DNA of 55,940 bases from Phenylobacterium sp. GTDB lineage: Bacteria > Pseudomonadota > Alphaproteobacteria > Caulobacterales > Caulobacteraceae. Shown piece by piece: positions 1 to 8,069 of the stretch. Where the stretch lies: NCBI RefSeq assembly GCF_030697305.1, contig NZ_JAUYQL010000068.1, positions 1 through 55,940 of the forward strand. The letters are read 5' to 3'. The translations under genes were made by a program, and so were the position numbers. Numbering within the stretch: position 1 is the stretch's first letter; each line of letters opens with the position of its first letter. The notes below the pieces were generated by a model, which was not told the DNA's origin, made no database searches, and was given only the letters and a program-made list of their open reading frames with translations.

Positions 1-1
1 A

Positions 2-766
2 AACGCCACGGGCGGCGACGTCCTGCTGGGCGGCCAGAACAACGACGTCATCGCCGGCAACGGCGGTGCGGACACGCTCAACGGCAACGAGGGTGACGAC
101 AACATCACCGGCGGCGCCGGCGTCGACACCATCTTCGGTGAAGATGGCGACGACGTCATCGTCTCGGCCGCGGGCTATGACTCCGTGACCGGCGGTGCGG
201 GTGACGACAACATCACCCTGGGCAACGGCGGAGCCGGACCAGGCGCCGATGTGGCGGTCGGCGGCACGGGCGACGACACCATCACCGGTGGCGGCGACAC
301 GGCCAGCGCGGCCAACATCTCCGGCGATGACGGCGGCGACATCCTCACTGGCGGCGCAGCGCGCGACACCATCAGCGGCGGGGCTGGCAACGACACCATC
401 TCCGGCGCCGGCGGCAAGGATCAGCTGACCGGTGGTGCGGGCCAGGATCGCTTCGTGTTCGGCGCCTCGGACTCCGGTTCAACGGTCGGGTCCTTCGACC
501 TGATCAACGACTGGGAAGCCACCGATCGCCTCGACTTCGCGGCGGCCGGCGTCACCTACACGGAGAGCACCCAGGCTGACTTCGCCACGGCGGAAACCTT
601 CGCCAACGGGATCATCGGCGCTGGCACGGCCGATGTGGTTGCGGTGCAGGTCGGCAGCGACGTGGTAGTGTTCGTCGACACCGGCGCCAACAATGGCACC
701 TATGAAGACGCAGTGGTCCTAGTGGGCCGCACGATCAACGACATCTCGGACACGAACATCGTCTAA
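2..766 (+). CDS. RTX calcium-binding secreted protein, C-terminal part (5' end outside window)
   Basis: The frame is open from base 2 to the TAA at 764-766, so the gene begins before the window; 254 residues are visible. Roughly residues 10-150 are a run of about ten glycine/aspartate-rich nonapeptides of the GGxGxDxxx type (for example GGAGNDTIS and GNEGDDNIT), which bind calcium and fold as a parallel beta-roll. The last 100 or so residues are repeat-free, acidic and end in small and hydrophobic residues, as expected of an uncleaved C-terminal type I secretion signal. The protein should be exported by an ABC/HlyD/TolC system and fold outside in calcium. It could be an S-layer protein, adhesin or hydrolase; the deciding N-terminus is missing. 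No type I exporter genes lie in the window. Confidence 0.88.
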   Translation, partial: NATGGDVLLGGQNNDVIAGNGGADTLNGNEGDDNITGGAGVDTIFGEDGDDVIVSAAGYDSVTGGAGDDNITLGNGGAGPGADVAVGGTGDDTITGGGDTASAANISGDDGGDILTGGAARDTISGGAGNDTISGAGGKDQLTGGAGQDRFVFGASDSGSTVGSFDLINDWEATDRLDFAAAGVTYTESTQADFATAETFANGIIGAGTADVVAVQVGSDVVVFVDTGANNGTYEDAVVLVGRTINDISDTNIV

Positions 767-794
767 GGTTCGCTTCCGATACGACTAAGGTTGA

Positions 795-825
795 GGGCCG
801 TCCTTCGGGGCGGTCCTTTTCTTTT
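795..825 (+). terminator. Rho-independent terminator after the RTX gene
   Basis: A nine-pair stem (795-803 with 808-816, two G-T pairs) is closed by a TTCG tetraloop and followed by a T-rich run at 817-825. It lies 28 bases after the RTX stop codon and separates that gene from the following glycosyltransferase. Confidence 0.88.
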
Positions 826-864
826 GGGGTCTCCCTGCGATCCCGCCGAGCGTGCAGCCTCAAG

Positions 865-2508
865 ATGTCCAACGCCGCCATCTACCTGGATCCGGAAGCC
901 TACCTGACCAGCGGCGACGTGCTGATGGGCCGACATTCGGCGGGCGAGAGCTTCCTGCGCGGCTTCCTGCGGCACGGCGACGTCGATCACTTTCGCTTCT
1001 GGAATGTGGCCTCCAGATCGTTGCCGGAACTCGAGGCGATGGTCGACGCACTGCACGGCGACCCGCGTCCGCGCGCCTGGATCGGCATGCGCGACCGGGG
1101 ACGACTGGGCGAGGCAGGCGCGGTCTATTTGCCAGGCCCTTTCGTTGGCCGCGAGGCCTGGCAACGCGCGCCGTTCGGCACCAATGCCTACTCGATCTGC
1201 GGCGTCACCCACACCACCGCCAGCGCCGAGATCCAGGCCGATATCGGCCAGCTGCTGCTCACGCCGACCCAGGCGCATGACGCCCTGATCTGCACCTCAG
1301 AGGCGGTGCGCGCCGCGGTCGAGGCGCAGCTCGACGCCATCCGCGACTACCTGGCCTTCCAGTTCGGCCCCAGGCGCACGCCGGAACCTCAGCGGGTCAC
1401 CATCCCCCTCGGGATTAACACCACCGACTTCGCCCGTACCGACGCCCAGCGCGCGGCGTGGCGCGAACAGCTCGGCATCCCGGCCGACGCCGTCGTGGCG
1501 CTTTACGTCGGCCGCTTCAGCGCTCTGGGCAAGATGAACCCTGGCGTCATGGCGCTGGCCCTCGAGGCAGCAGCCCGCGAGACCGGCCGCGAGATCTGGT
1601 GGGTATTGTCAGGCTGGGCGGAGGACGCACAGGCCGAGGCGCGCTACCACGACGGCGCCCGCACCCTCTGTCCTTCGGTGCGCTACGTCGTGGTCGACGG
1701 ACGCCCGGTAGAGACCCGGTTCTCCATCTGGTCCGTCGCCGACCTGTTCATCAGCCTGTCCGACAATGTGCAGGAGACTTTTGGCCTGACCCCGGTGGAG
1801 GCCATGGCCGCCGGCCTGCCCAGCGTGGTCAGCGACTGGGACGGTTATCGCGACACGGTGCGCGACAACGTGGATGGATTCCGCATCCCCACCTGGGCGC
1901 CTGCGCCCGGCCAGGGGCGCGACTTCGCCTTCGGCTACGCCAATGGGTGGATCGATTACAGCAGCTATGTCGGCCTCGCCGCCCAGACGACCGCCGTCGA
2001 CATCGCCAGGGCCGCCGATGCGATCGCCGTCCTCATCCGCCACCCACGCATCGCCCGCGAAATGGGCGAAGCAGCCCAGGCGCATGCGCGCGCCGCGTTC
2101 GACTGGTCGGCGATCATTCCCAGGTACCAGGCGCTGTGGGCGGACCTCGCGGCGCGGCGCGCGGCGGCGGCCCCCTCGCCGGCCAACCCCGACAACCCAT
2201 GGCGGATGGACCCTTTCCGGGCGTTCGCCGGCTACGCGACGCGCCACATCACAGCGACGACGCAGGTGGTCCTGTCGCCTGGCGTCACGCCAGCCTCGGC
2301 GATCGCCCTGCTGAAGAGCCCGATGGCTTCACTGGTGGCCTACAACTTCCCGACGCCCGACGAAGTGGAGGCGATCGTCGGCCGGCTTTCGCCCGAAGTC
2401 CCGCTCACGGTCTCCGGGCTGCTCGCTGGCTTTCCCGCCGGCCGTCGCTACTTCCTCGAGCGCGGCCTGGGCTGGCTAGCGAAGTTCGGCGTCGTGCGCC
2501 TCGCCTGA
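865..2508 (+). CDS. Glycosyltransferase family 4 (GT-B fold)
   Basis: A predicted cytoplasmic sugar transferase of 547 residues. The C-terminal half has the GT4 layout: a beta strand with VGRF near residue 215 opening the nucleotide-sugar domain, and the EX7E motif at about 304-312 (ETFGLTPVE) followed by AMAAGLPSVVSDW. These residues hold the donor sugar and phosphates. The N-terminal 200 residues are the acceptor domain and are not diagnostic. A tail of about 150 residues beyond the usual GT4 core is unassigned. It lies just after the RTX gene terminator and converges on the peptidase-like gene with a four-base gap. A role in the surface glycan of this region, or in modifying the RTX protein, is inference; donor and acceptor cannot be read from the sequence. 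Confidence 0.85.
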   Translation: MSNAAIYLDPEAYLTSGDVLMGRHSAGESFLRGFLRHGDVDHFRFWNVASRSLPELEAMVDALHGDPRPRAWIGMRDRGRLGEAGAVYLPGPFVGREAWQRAPFGTNAYSICGVTHTTASAEIQADIGQLLLTPTQAHDALICTSEAVRAAVEAQLDAIRDYLAFQFGPRRTPEPQRVTIPLGINTTDFARTDAQRAAWREQLGIPADAVVALYVGRFSALGKMNPGVMALALEAAARETGREIWWVLSGWAEDAQAEARYHDGARTLCPSVRYVVVDGRPVETRFSIWSVADLFISLSDNVQETFGLTPVEAMAAGLPSVVSDWDGYRDTVRDNVDGFRIPTWAPAPGQGRDFAFGYANGWIDYSSYVGLAAQTTAVDIARAADAIAVLIRHPRIAREMGEAAQAHARAAFDWSAIIPRYQALWADLAARRAAAAPSPANPDNPWRMDPFRAFAGYATRHITATTQVVLSPGVTPASAIALLKSPMASLVAYNFPTPDEVEAIVGRLSPEVPLTVSGLLAGFPAGRRYFLERGLGWLAKFGVVRLA

Positions 2509-2512
2509 CGGT

Positions 2513-3520
2513 TCAGATGCGGATGTCGAAGTTGCGGGTCAGGGCGACCTTGCCGGCCCGATAGACCCGGTACTCGCCGCGGTAGGCCCCCGTCGGCCAA
2601 CCCGCCGCAGGCCTGCGTTTGCCGACGAAGACCAGTTGCTGCGCCTTGTCGCGGTCGAGAGGTTTTGAGCGGTCCAGGGCCAGGACGCCGCCGTCCGGGG
2701 ACTTGAGCGCGATCTCGATCTCGTCGCCGGCCTTCAGGCCGATGGCCCGGACATAGGCGATCAGCGCCGGCGAATCGGCGGTGGGCGGGGCGACGCTCCC
2801 GTCTTCCACCTGCTGCAAGGTCACCGGCTGGGCGGCGAAGCCGGCGTTCAGCACCGCGCCGGGCTTGTAGGCCATCGTCGCGCGCGCCTTGTCGCTCCAA
2901 AGCGGCCCGCCCGAGACAGGCGCGAAGGGATCCACCGAAACCCCGGCGTGGCGTACGTCCAGTTCGAGATGCGCGAATTCGGTGTTGCCCGACAGGCCGA
3001 CGCGCGCGATCGGCTGGCCGGCGACGACGCTCTCGCCCGGCCTGACCGTCAGGCTGCCCTGCGCCAGATGACAGTACTGGGTTTCCCAGCCGTTCCCATG
3101 GTCGATCACCACGCCGTTGCCGCACTCGCGTCCCGTCGTCGTGGTCGCGTCGGCCGCGCGGATCGAGACGTCGGGCACGCCGTCGCGCAGCCGCATCACT
3201 CGGCCCGCCGCCGCCGCCAGCACGGCGACGCCTGCGCGCTGGGCGGCCATGTCGGCGATACGGATGTCCGTCCCGCCGTGCCCGTCATAGCTCTGCCGCC
3301 CGCCTGCGTAGTCGCGGTAATCGGGACCGGGATCGTGGTCGGGATACTGCTGCACTTCGCACCCGGCCCCGATGATGCAGCCCAGGGGAAACGACAACTC
3401 CGGGCCCTCGCGAGCGGGCGGGGCGGCGTGTGGCGGCGCAGCCTTGGGCGCGGCCGTCGAATCACCCGCGTCACCGCAGGCGCCCAGGGCGAGCAGAACG
3501 GCGAATACTGCGATGCGCAT
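2513..3520 (-). CDS. M23 (LytM/NlpD-type) peptidase-like lipoprotein with an altered zinc motif
   Basis: A 335-residue protein with a lipoprotein signal peptide: a hydrophobic N-terminus and an LGAC lipobox with Cys15. A proline/alanine-rich linker follows, then an M23 domain from about residue 60 to 200. Visible active-site features are HGGTD (His81, Asp85), YCHL (His151) and the GLSGNTEFAHLELDV region. Where M23 enzymes have HxH (the second His is the third zinc ligand), this protein has His184-Leu-Glu186. The enzyme may therefore use a glutamate ligand, or be a non-catalytic EnvC/NlpD-like activator. A C-terminal extension of about 130 residues looks like a small beta domain. It would act on or bind peptidoglycan in the periplasm. 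Confidence 0.82.
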   Translation of the reverse strand: MRIAVFAVLLALGACGDAGDSTAAPKAAPPHAAPPAREGPELSFPLGCIIGAGCEVQQYPDHDPGPDYRDYAGGRQSYDGHGGTDIRIADMAAQRAGVAVLAAAAGRVMRLRDGVPDVSIRAADATTTTGRECGNGVVIDHGNGWETQYCHLAQGSLTVRPGESVVAGQPIARVGLSGNTEFAHLELDVRHAGVSVDPFAPVSGGPLWSDKARATMAYKPGAVLNAGFAAQPVTLQQVEDGSVAPPTADSPALIAYVRAIGLKAGDEIEIALKSPDGGVLALDRSKPLDRDKAQQLVFVGKRRPAAGWPTGAYRGEYRVYRAGKVALTRNFDIRI

Positions 3521-3585
3521 CTGGACATCCCGGCTTTTCGATCGCTCCCAATAGGGGCGCGCGCCGCCGGAAATATGGCGTCGGC

Positions 3586-4326
3586 TCAGCCGAAGCGGAC
3601 GCCGGTGAGATCGCCGAGGCGCTCGGCGTCGCGGGCATAGACCCGGCGCAGGTGTTCAATGTCGCTGGTCGCGAGGTCGGAGCCATAGTCCATCTCGCGC
3701 CCCACATGCACTTCGCGCGCAGGGATCGGCGGACGTTGCGGCGCGCCCAGGAACTCGCGGACCGCCGCCAGCGATGGGTTCGGATCGGCGCGCAGGTCCT
3801 CGGCGCGCAGCACCAGCAATTGTTTGCGCGCAAACAGGGTCAGCAACCGTTCGACCTGCTCCCCATAGAAGCCGCGCTCGACATAGCTGAACTCGCGATG
3901 CGCGCCCCACGGCTCGGCGTCGAACAGCCGCTGCCGCCCTTCGCGGATGCACCAGGCGAAGGGGTGGGTCTCGACGCCGCGTGAATATTCCATCCGCCAG
4001 TGCGACCAGGCGCGCTGCACCGGATCGCGCAGCATCAGGATCAGCCTGGCGTCGGGATTGTAGGCGCGGATGCGTTCCAGCGCGTTCGGCCAGTAGGCGT
4101 AGATCGGCGTGGCCTCGCCGCGCAGGCCGTCCCGCTCGCCGAAGTGCGCGTGGTAGGCGTCGTAATCCGGCGCCGACCAATCCTGTGTCTCGTCATCGAA
4201 GAAATGCACTTCCTTGACGTCGGAGAGCGCCAGGGCGGGGTCGTCGGACAGGAAGTCGAACAGCGCCGTGGTCCCGGCCTTCTGTGCGCCGACGACGATG
4301 AAATCCACGCGCCGGTCCCGGTTCAT
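3586..4326 (-). CDS. PAPS-dependent sulfotransferase family protein
   Basis: A 246-residue sulfotransferase of the heparan-sulfate/NodH-like type. The 5'-phosphosulfate loop is GAQKAGTTAL at residues 13-22, and the 3'-phosphate site is RDPVQRAWSHWR starting near residue 100. Both are needed to bind the sulfate donor PAPS. Length is normal for the single-domain family. It lies in a glycan region and is divergent from the CDP-sugar operon, so sulfation of a surface polysaccharide or of a glycan on a protein is plausible; the substrate cannot be told. It shares direction with the M23 gene downstream (65-base gap). Confidence 0.88.
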   Translation of the reverse strand: MNRDRRVDFIVVGAQKAGTTALFDFLSDDPALALSDVKEVHFFDDETQDWSAPDYDAYHAHFGERDGLRGEATPIYAYWPNALERIRAYNPDARLILMLRDPVQRAWSHWRMEYSRGVETHPFAWCIREGRQRLFDAEPWGAHREFSYVERGFYGEQVERLLTLFARKQLLVLRAEDLRADPNPSLAAVREFLGAPQRPPIPAREVHVGREMDYGSDLATSDIEHLRRVYARDAERLGDLTGVRFG

Positions 4327-4369
4327 GCCGCCTCGTTCAGCTGGAGCGCCGCAGCAGAGAGCCGCAGGC

Positions 4370-4392
4370 GCGCGATACGTCTTTCATCGCGC
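4370..4392. promoter_or_regulatory. Inverted repeat in the divergent promoter region
   Basis: A perfect 7-base inverted repeat, GCGCGAT (4370-4376) and ATCGCGC (4386-4392) with a 9-base spacer, lies in the 146-base gap between the sulfotransferase and rfbF. A further partial copy (CGCGAT) follows near 4401. It could be an operator shared by both transcripts or a 5' UTR hairpin. No regulator is identified. Confidence 0.35.
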
Positions 4393-4472
4393 CCAGGACA
4401 CGCGATATGCAGGGTCCAGTTACAGACGGGGACTGGCTGCGGCAAGTGCGCGGCCCGCGGCGGACGAAACCC

Positions 4473-5246
4473 ATGAAAACGGTCATTCTGGCGGGCGGCC
4501 TGGGCACCCGGATATCCGAGGAAAGCCATCTGCGCCCAAAGCCGATGATCGAGATCGGCGGGCGGCCGATCCTTTGGCACATCATGAAGATGTTCTCGGC
4601 GCACGGCTTCAACGACTTCGTCGTCTGCCTTGGCTACAAGGGCTACATCATCAAGGAGTACTTCTCGAATTACGTGCTCCACAACGCCGACCTGACCGTC
4701 GATCTGGCCAAGGGCTCGGTCGAGTACCACGCCACCAATCACGAACCCTGGCGCGTGACCCTGGTCGACACCGGCCCCGAGACGATGACCGGCGGCCGGC
4801 TGAAGCGTGTGGCCCAGTATCTGGAACCCGGTGAGCCGTTCTTCTTCACCTACGGCGACGGCGTGGCCGACGTTGACCTGACGGCGCTGGCCGCCTTCCA
4901 CCGGGCGCACGGCAAGCAGGCGACGGTGACGGCCGTGGCGCCGCCCGGCCGCTACGGCGCGCTGGAGATCGCCGAGAACCGGGTCGAGCGGTTCATGGAA
5001 AAGCCGCCCGGCGACAACGGTCTGATCAACGGCGGCTTCTTCGTGCTGCAGCCGCAGGTCGTCTCCCGCGTCGCCGACGACGCCACGCCGTTCGAAGCCG
5101 CGCCCCTTGAGGGCCTGGCCCGCGACGGAGAACTGATGGCCTTCCGCCACGAGGGCTTCTGGGCGGCCATGGACACCCTGCGCGACAAGAACCAGCTGGA
5201 GGCCCTGTGGGCGTCTGGCGAAGCGCCTTGGCGCCAGTGGAAATGA
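4473..5246 (+). CDS. rfbF: Glucose-1-phosphate cytidylyltransferase
   Basis: Makes CDP-glucose from CTP and glucose-1-phosphate, the first step of CDP-deoxysugar synthesis. The N-terminal nucleotide-binding signature LAGGLGTRISEES begins at residue 6, and the RPKPM that follows is typical of sugar nucleotidyltransferases. The product is 257 residues, the usual length for RfbF. The ATG at 4473 is chosen because family members begin directly with the MKxVILAGG strand; an in-frame ATG at 4407 would add 22 unconserved residues. It is the first gene of a run of seven closely spaced plus-strand genes ending at 10668 and overlaps rfbG by four bases. Confidence 0.95.
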   Translation: MKTVILAGGLGTRISEESHLRPKPMIEIGGRPILWHIMKMFSAHGFNDFVVCLGYKGYIIKEYFSNYVLHNADLTVDLAKGSVEYHATNHEPWRVTLVDTGPETMTGGRLKRVAQYLEPGEPFFFTYGDGVADVDLTALAAFHRAHGKQATVTAVAPPGRYGALEIAENRVERFMEKPPGDNGLINGGFFVLQPQVVSRVADDATPFEAAPLEGLARDGELMAFRHEGFWAAMDTLRDKNQLEALWASGEAPWRQWK

Positions 5247-6301
5247 GGACGCCGGACCCGAGCTTCTGGGCCGGCAAGCGCGTCCTGCTGACCGGCCACA
5301 CAGGGTTCAAGGGATCATGGGCGGCGATCTGGCTGCACCGCCTTGGCGCCCTCGTCACCGGCCTCGCCTTGGCGGCCGACCAGGCGCCCAGCCTGTTCGA
5401 CCTGGCCGGCGTCGATCGCCTGCTCGCCTCGCGCATCGTCGACTTGCGTGACCAGGCCGCGGTGGACGCAAGCCTCGCAGAGCCGTTCGACATCGTCCTG
5501 CACCTCGCGGCCCAGCCGATCGTGCGCACCGCGATCGAGGATCCGGTGTCGACCTTCGCGACCAACCTGATGGGGCTGGCCCACCTGCTGCAGGGGTTGC
5601 GCCGGCAAGACAGCCTGCAGGCGATCCTGGTCGTCACTTCGGACAAGGTCTACGCCAACGCCGACCAGGGTCGCGCCTTCGCCGAAGCCGACGCGCTCGG
5701 CGGCAAGGATCCCTATTCGGCGTCGAAGGCGGCGGCGGAGATCGTCGCCGCGAGCTTTGCCCGCAGCTACTTCAACAAAGCCGGCGTGCCGCTGGCCACC
5801 GCGCGGGGCGGCAACGTGATCGGCGGCGGCGACTTCTCCCGCGACCGGCTGGTCGCCGACATCGTCCGCGCGGCGCAGGCTGGCGAGGCGGTGGTGCTGC
5901 GCCACCCGGAAGCCACCCGACCCTGGCAGCATGTGCTGGACTGCCTGGCCGGCTATCTCGTTTACGCCGAGGCCCTGGCGTTGCGGGCGGATACCCCACG
6001 CGCGCTCAACTTCGGCCCGGCGCCTGGCGGGCCCGAGGTCAGCGTCGGCGAACTGGCCAGCCTGGCGGTCGAGGCGCTGGGCGCGAAGCCGTGGCGCCAC
6101 GAGCCCGACCCGCATTCGATCGAAGCCAAGACCCTGGCGGTGGACGCGAGCGCCGCGCGGCGGATGCTGGGCTTCGAGAGCCGGCTGGATGCGCCGGGCG
6201 CCGTCGCCCTGACCATGGAATGGTATCGCCGACAAGCCGCGGGCGAGGACGCCTTGCGGCTTTGCGAAGCGCAGATCGCGGCTTACGAAGGCGGCCGATG
6301 A
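5243..6301 (+). CDS. rfbG: CDP-glucose 4,6-dehydratase
   Basis: Converts CDP-glucose to CDP-4-keto-6-deoxyglucose with a tightly bound NAD cofactor. This is an extended SDR: the Rossmann signature GHTGFKG is at 18-24 and the catalytic YxxxK is Tyr158/Lys162 (YSASK). The 352-residue length matches the family. The ATG at 5243 overlaps the rfbF stop as ATGA, a translational-coupling arrangement; an earlier in-frame ATG at 5207 lies inside rfbF and is less likely. The product is the branch point for 3-C-methylated, epimerised or 3,6-dideoxy sugars. The downstream genes point to C-methylation, because no 3-dehydratase is present. Confidence 0.95.
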   Translation: MRTPDPSFWAGKRVLLTGHTGFKGSWAAIWLHRLGALVTGLALAADQAPSLFDLAGVDRLLASRIVDLRDQAAVDASLAEPFDIVLHLAAQPIVRTAIEDPVSTFATNLMGLAHLLQGLRRQDSLQAILVVTSDKVYANADQGRAFAEADALGGKDPYSASKAAAEIVAASFARSYFNKAGVPLATARGGNVIGGGDFSRDRLVADIVRAAQAGEAVVLRHPEATRPWQHVLDCLAGYLVYAEALALRADTPRALNFGPAPGGPEVSVGELASLAVEALGAKPWRHEPDPHSIEAKTLAVDASAARRMLGFESRLDAPGAVALTMEWYRRQAAGEDALRLCEAQIAAYEGGR

Positions 6302-7539
6302 CGCGCGCGCCCACCTGCCGATTCTGCTCAGCTCCGCTCACCCACACCTTCGTGGACCTGGGCGACCAGCCGTTGGCCAACAGCTACCTGACGGCGGCCG
6401 AGTTGGCGGCGGGGACCGAGCGCCGCTACCCGCTGCACGCGCGGGTATGCGACCGCTGCTTCCTGGTGCAGGTCGATGATCCTGTGTCGGCGGAAGAGAT
6501 CTTCGACGGCGGCTACGCCTACTTCTCGTCGTACTCGCCGAGTTGGGTCGCGCACGCCAAGGCCTACGCCGAGGCGATGACCAGGCGGCTCGGTCTCGGC
6601 CCCTCATCGCTGGTGGTCGAGGTGGCCAGCAACGACGGCTACCTGCTGCAGCACTTCGCGCAAGCGGGCGTGCCGGTGCTGGGCATCGAACCCACCGCCA
6701 ACACCGCCCAGGCCGCGGTCGAGCGCGGCGTGCCCACCGAGGTCGCCTTCTTCAACGCCGCGACCGGCCAGGCGTTGGCGCAGCGTGGCGTGCAGGCCGA
6801 CCTGATGGCCGCGAACAACGTACTGGCCCATGTGCCGGACATCGGCGACTTCGCCGCCGGCTTCCGCCACGTGCTGAAGCTGCAGGGCGTGCTGACCTTC
6901 GAGTTCCCGCACCTGCTGAACCTGATCGAGCAGGTGCAGTTCGACACCATCTACCACGAGCACTTCTCCTACCTGTCGCTGACCTCGGTGGAGCAGGTGC
7001 TGGCGGCCAACGGCCTGCGGCCGTTCGACGTGGAGCTGTTGTCCACCCACGGCGGGTCGCTGCGGCTGTTCTGCGCGCACCAGGCGTCCGACCATGTGGA
7101 AACCCAGGCGCTGCGGGACCTGCGCACGCGCGAGGCGTCAGCGGGGCTGGGGCGCATCGAGACCTATGGCGGCTTCGCGCCCAGGGTCGAGGCGGTGCGC
7201 GACGGGTTCCTGGCGTTCCTGGCGCGGGCCAAGGCAGAGGGCGCGCGCGTCGCGGCCTACGGCGCGGCGGCCAAGGGCAATACCTTCCTCAACTACTGCG
7301 GCGTCGGCGCCGACGACATCGTCAGCGCCTTCGACGCCAATCCGCACAAGCAGGACCACTTCCTGCCGGGCAGCCATATCCCGATCCGGGCGCCGGCGCA
7401 GGTCGAGGTGGTGAGGCCCGACTATGTGCTGATCCTGCCCTGGAATCTGAAGGACGAGATCATCGAACAACTCGCCTACGTGCGCGGTTGGGGCGGGCGG
7501 TTCGTCACGGCGGCGCCCACGGTCAAGGTCTGGCCCTGA
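6298..7539 (+). CDS. NDP-keto-sugar C-methyltransferase (NovU/TylC3-like)
   Basis: A 413-residue three-part enzyme: an N-terminal zinc finger (Cys7, Cys10, Cys51, Cys54), a class I SAM-binding domain (VEVASNDGYLL near 107-117) and a C-terminal domain containing the YGAAAKGNTFLNYC signature. This layout is characteristic of enzymes that add a methyl group to C-3 of NDP-4-keto-6-deoxyhexoses. Here the likely substrate is the product of RfbG. The ATG at 6298 overlaps the rfbG stop (ATGA). The exact carbon methylated and the stereochemistry are inferred from the family, not visible. Confidence 0.88.
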   Translation: MTRAPTCRFCSAPLTHTFVDLGDQPLANSYLTAAELAAGTERRYPLHARVCDRCFLVQVDDPVSAEEIFDGGYAYFSSYSPSWVAHAKAYAEAMTRRLGLGPSSLVVEVASNDGYLLQHFAQAGVPVLGIEPTANTAQAAVERGVPTEVAFFNAATGQALAQRGVQADLMAANNVLAHVPDIGDFAAGFRHVLKLQGVLTFEFPHLLNLIEQVQFDTIYHEHFSYLSLTSVEQVLAANGLRPFDVELLSTHGGSLRLFCAHQASDHVETQALRDLRTREASAGLGRIETYGGFAPRVEAVRDGFLAFLARAKAEGARVAAYGAAAKGNTFLNYCGVGADDIVSAFDANPHKQDHFLPGSHIPIRAPAQVEVVRPDYVLILPWNLKDEIIEQLAYVRGWGGRFVTAAPTVKVWP

Positions 7540-8069
7540 TGCGCTTCAGCCCAACCGCGATCGCCGGCGTGGTGAGCGTCGACATCGAACCGGCGAGCGA
7601 CGAGCGGGGGTTCTTCGCCCGACTGTACTGCCCGCAGGAGTTCGAGGCGGCCGGCTATCCGTTCGCGCCGGTGCAGTCCAGCCTGTCGCACAACACCCGG
7701 GCCGGCACGCTGCGCGGCATGCACTATCAGACGCCGCCGCACGCCGAGGCCAAGCTGGTGCGGGTGACCCGCGGTCGCGCCTTCGACGTGGCGCTCGACC
7801 TGCGCGAGGACAGCCCCACGCACCGACGCTGGACGGCGGCTGAGCTTTCCGCCGACAACGGCCGCGCGCTATTGATCCCGAACGGCGTCGCCCACGGCTT
7901 CCTCACCCTGGAGGCCGACACGGACGTGGTCTACCAGATCGACCAGATGTATCAGCCGGGCCACGACGCGGGCGTGCGCTGGGACGATCCGGCGTTTGCG
8001 ATCGCGTGGCCGCAGTCGCCGCGGGTGATCTCCCCGCGCGACGCGGCCTATGCTTCATACGATCGCTGA
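7539..8069 (+). CDS. rfbC: dTDP-4-dehydrorhamnose 3,5-epimerase family protein (RfbC/RmlC-like)
   Basis: A 176-residue cupin of the RmlC family, which epimerises C-3 and/or C-5 of 4-keto-6-deoxy sugar nucleotides. The catalytic histidine lies in LRGMHYQ (His62), the proton-donor tyrosine in the QMYQP segment (about Tyr138), and the C-terminal RWDDPAFAIAWP is typical. The start at 7539 overlaps the previous stop (TGATG). Because the operon makes a CDP sugar and contains no rmlA or rmlB, the substrate is probably a CDP-4-keto sugar and the enzyme may act at C-5 only; this is inference. Confidence 0.9.
   Translation: MRFSPTAIAGVVSVDIEPASDERGFFARLYCPQEFEAAGYPFAPVQSSLSHNTRAGTLRGMHYQTPPHAEAKLVRVTRGRAFDVALDLREDSPTHRRWTAAELSADNGRALLIPNGVAHGFLTLEADTDVVYQIDQMYQPGHDAGVRWDDPAFAIAWPQSPRVISPRDAAYASYDR

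Noticed and set aside
1..450. Tandem repeats at the left edge as a possible CRISPR or satellite
   Set aside because: They are codon-based degenerate nonapeptide repeats within the RTX reading frame, not exact DNA repeats with spacers.
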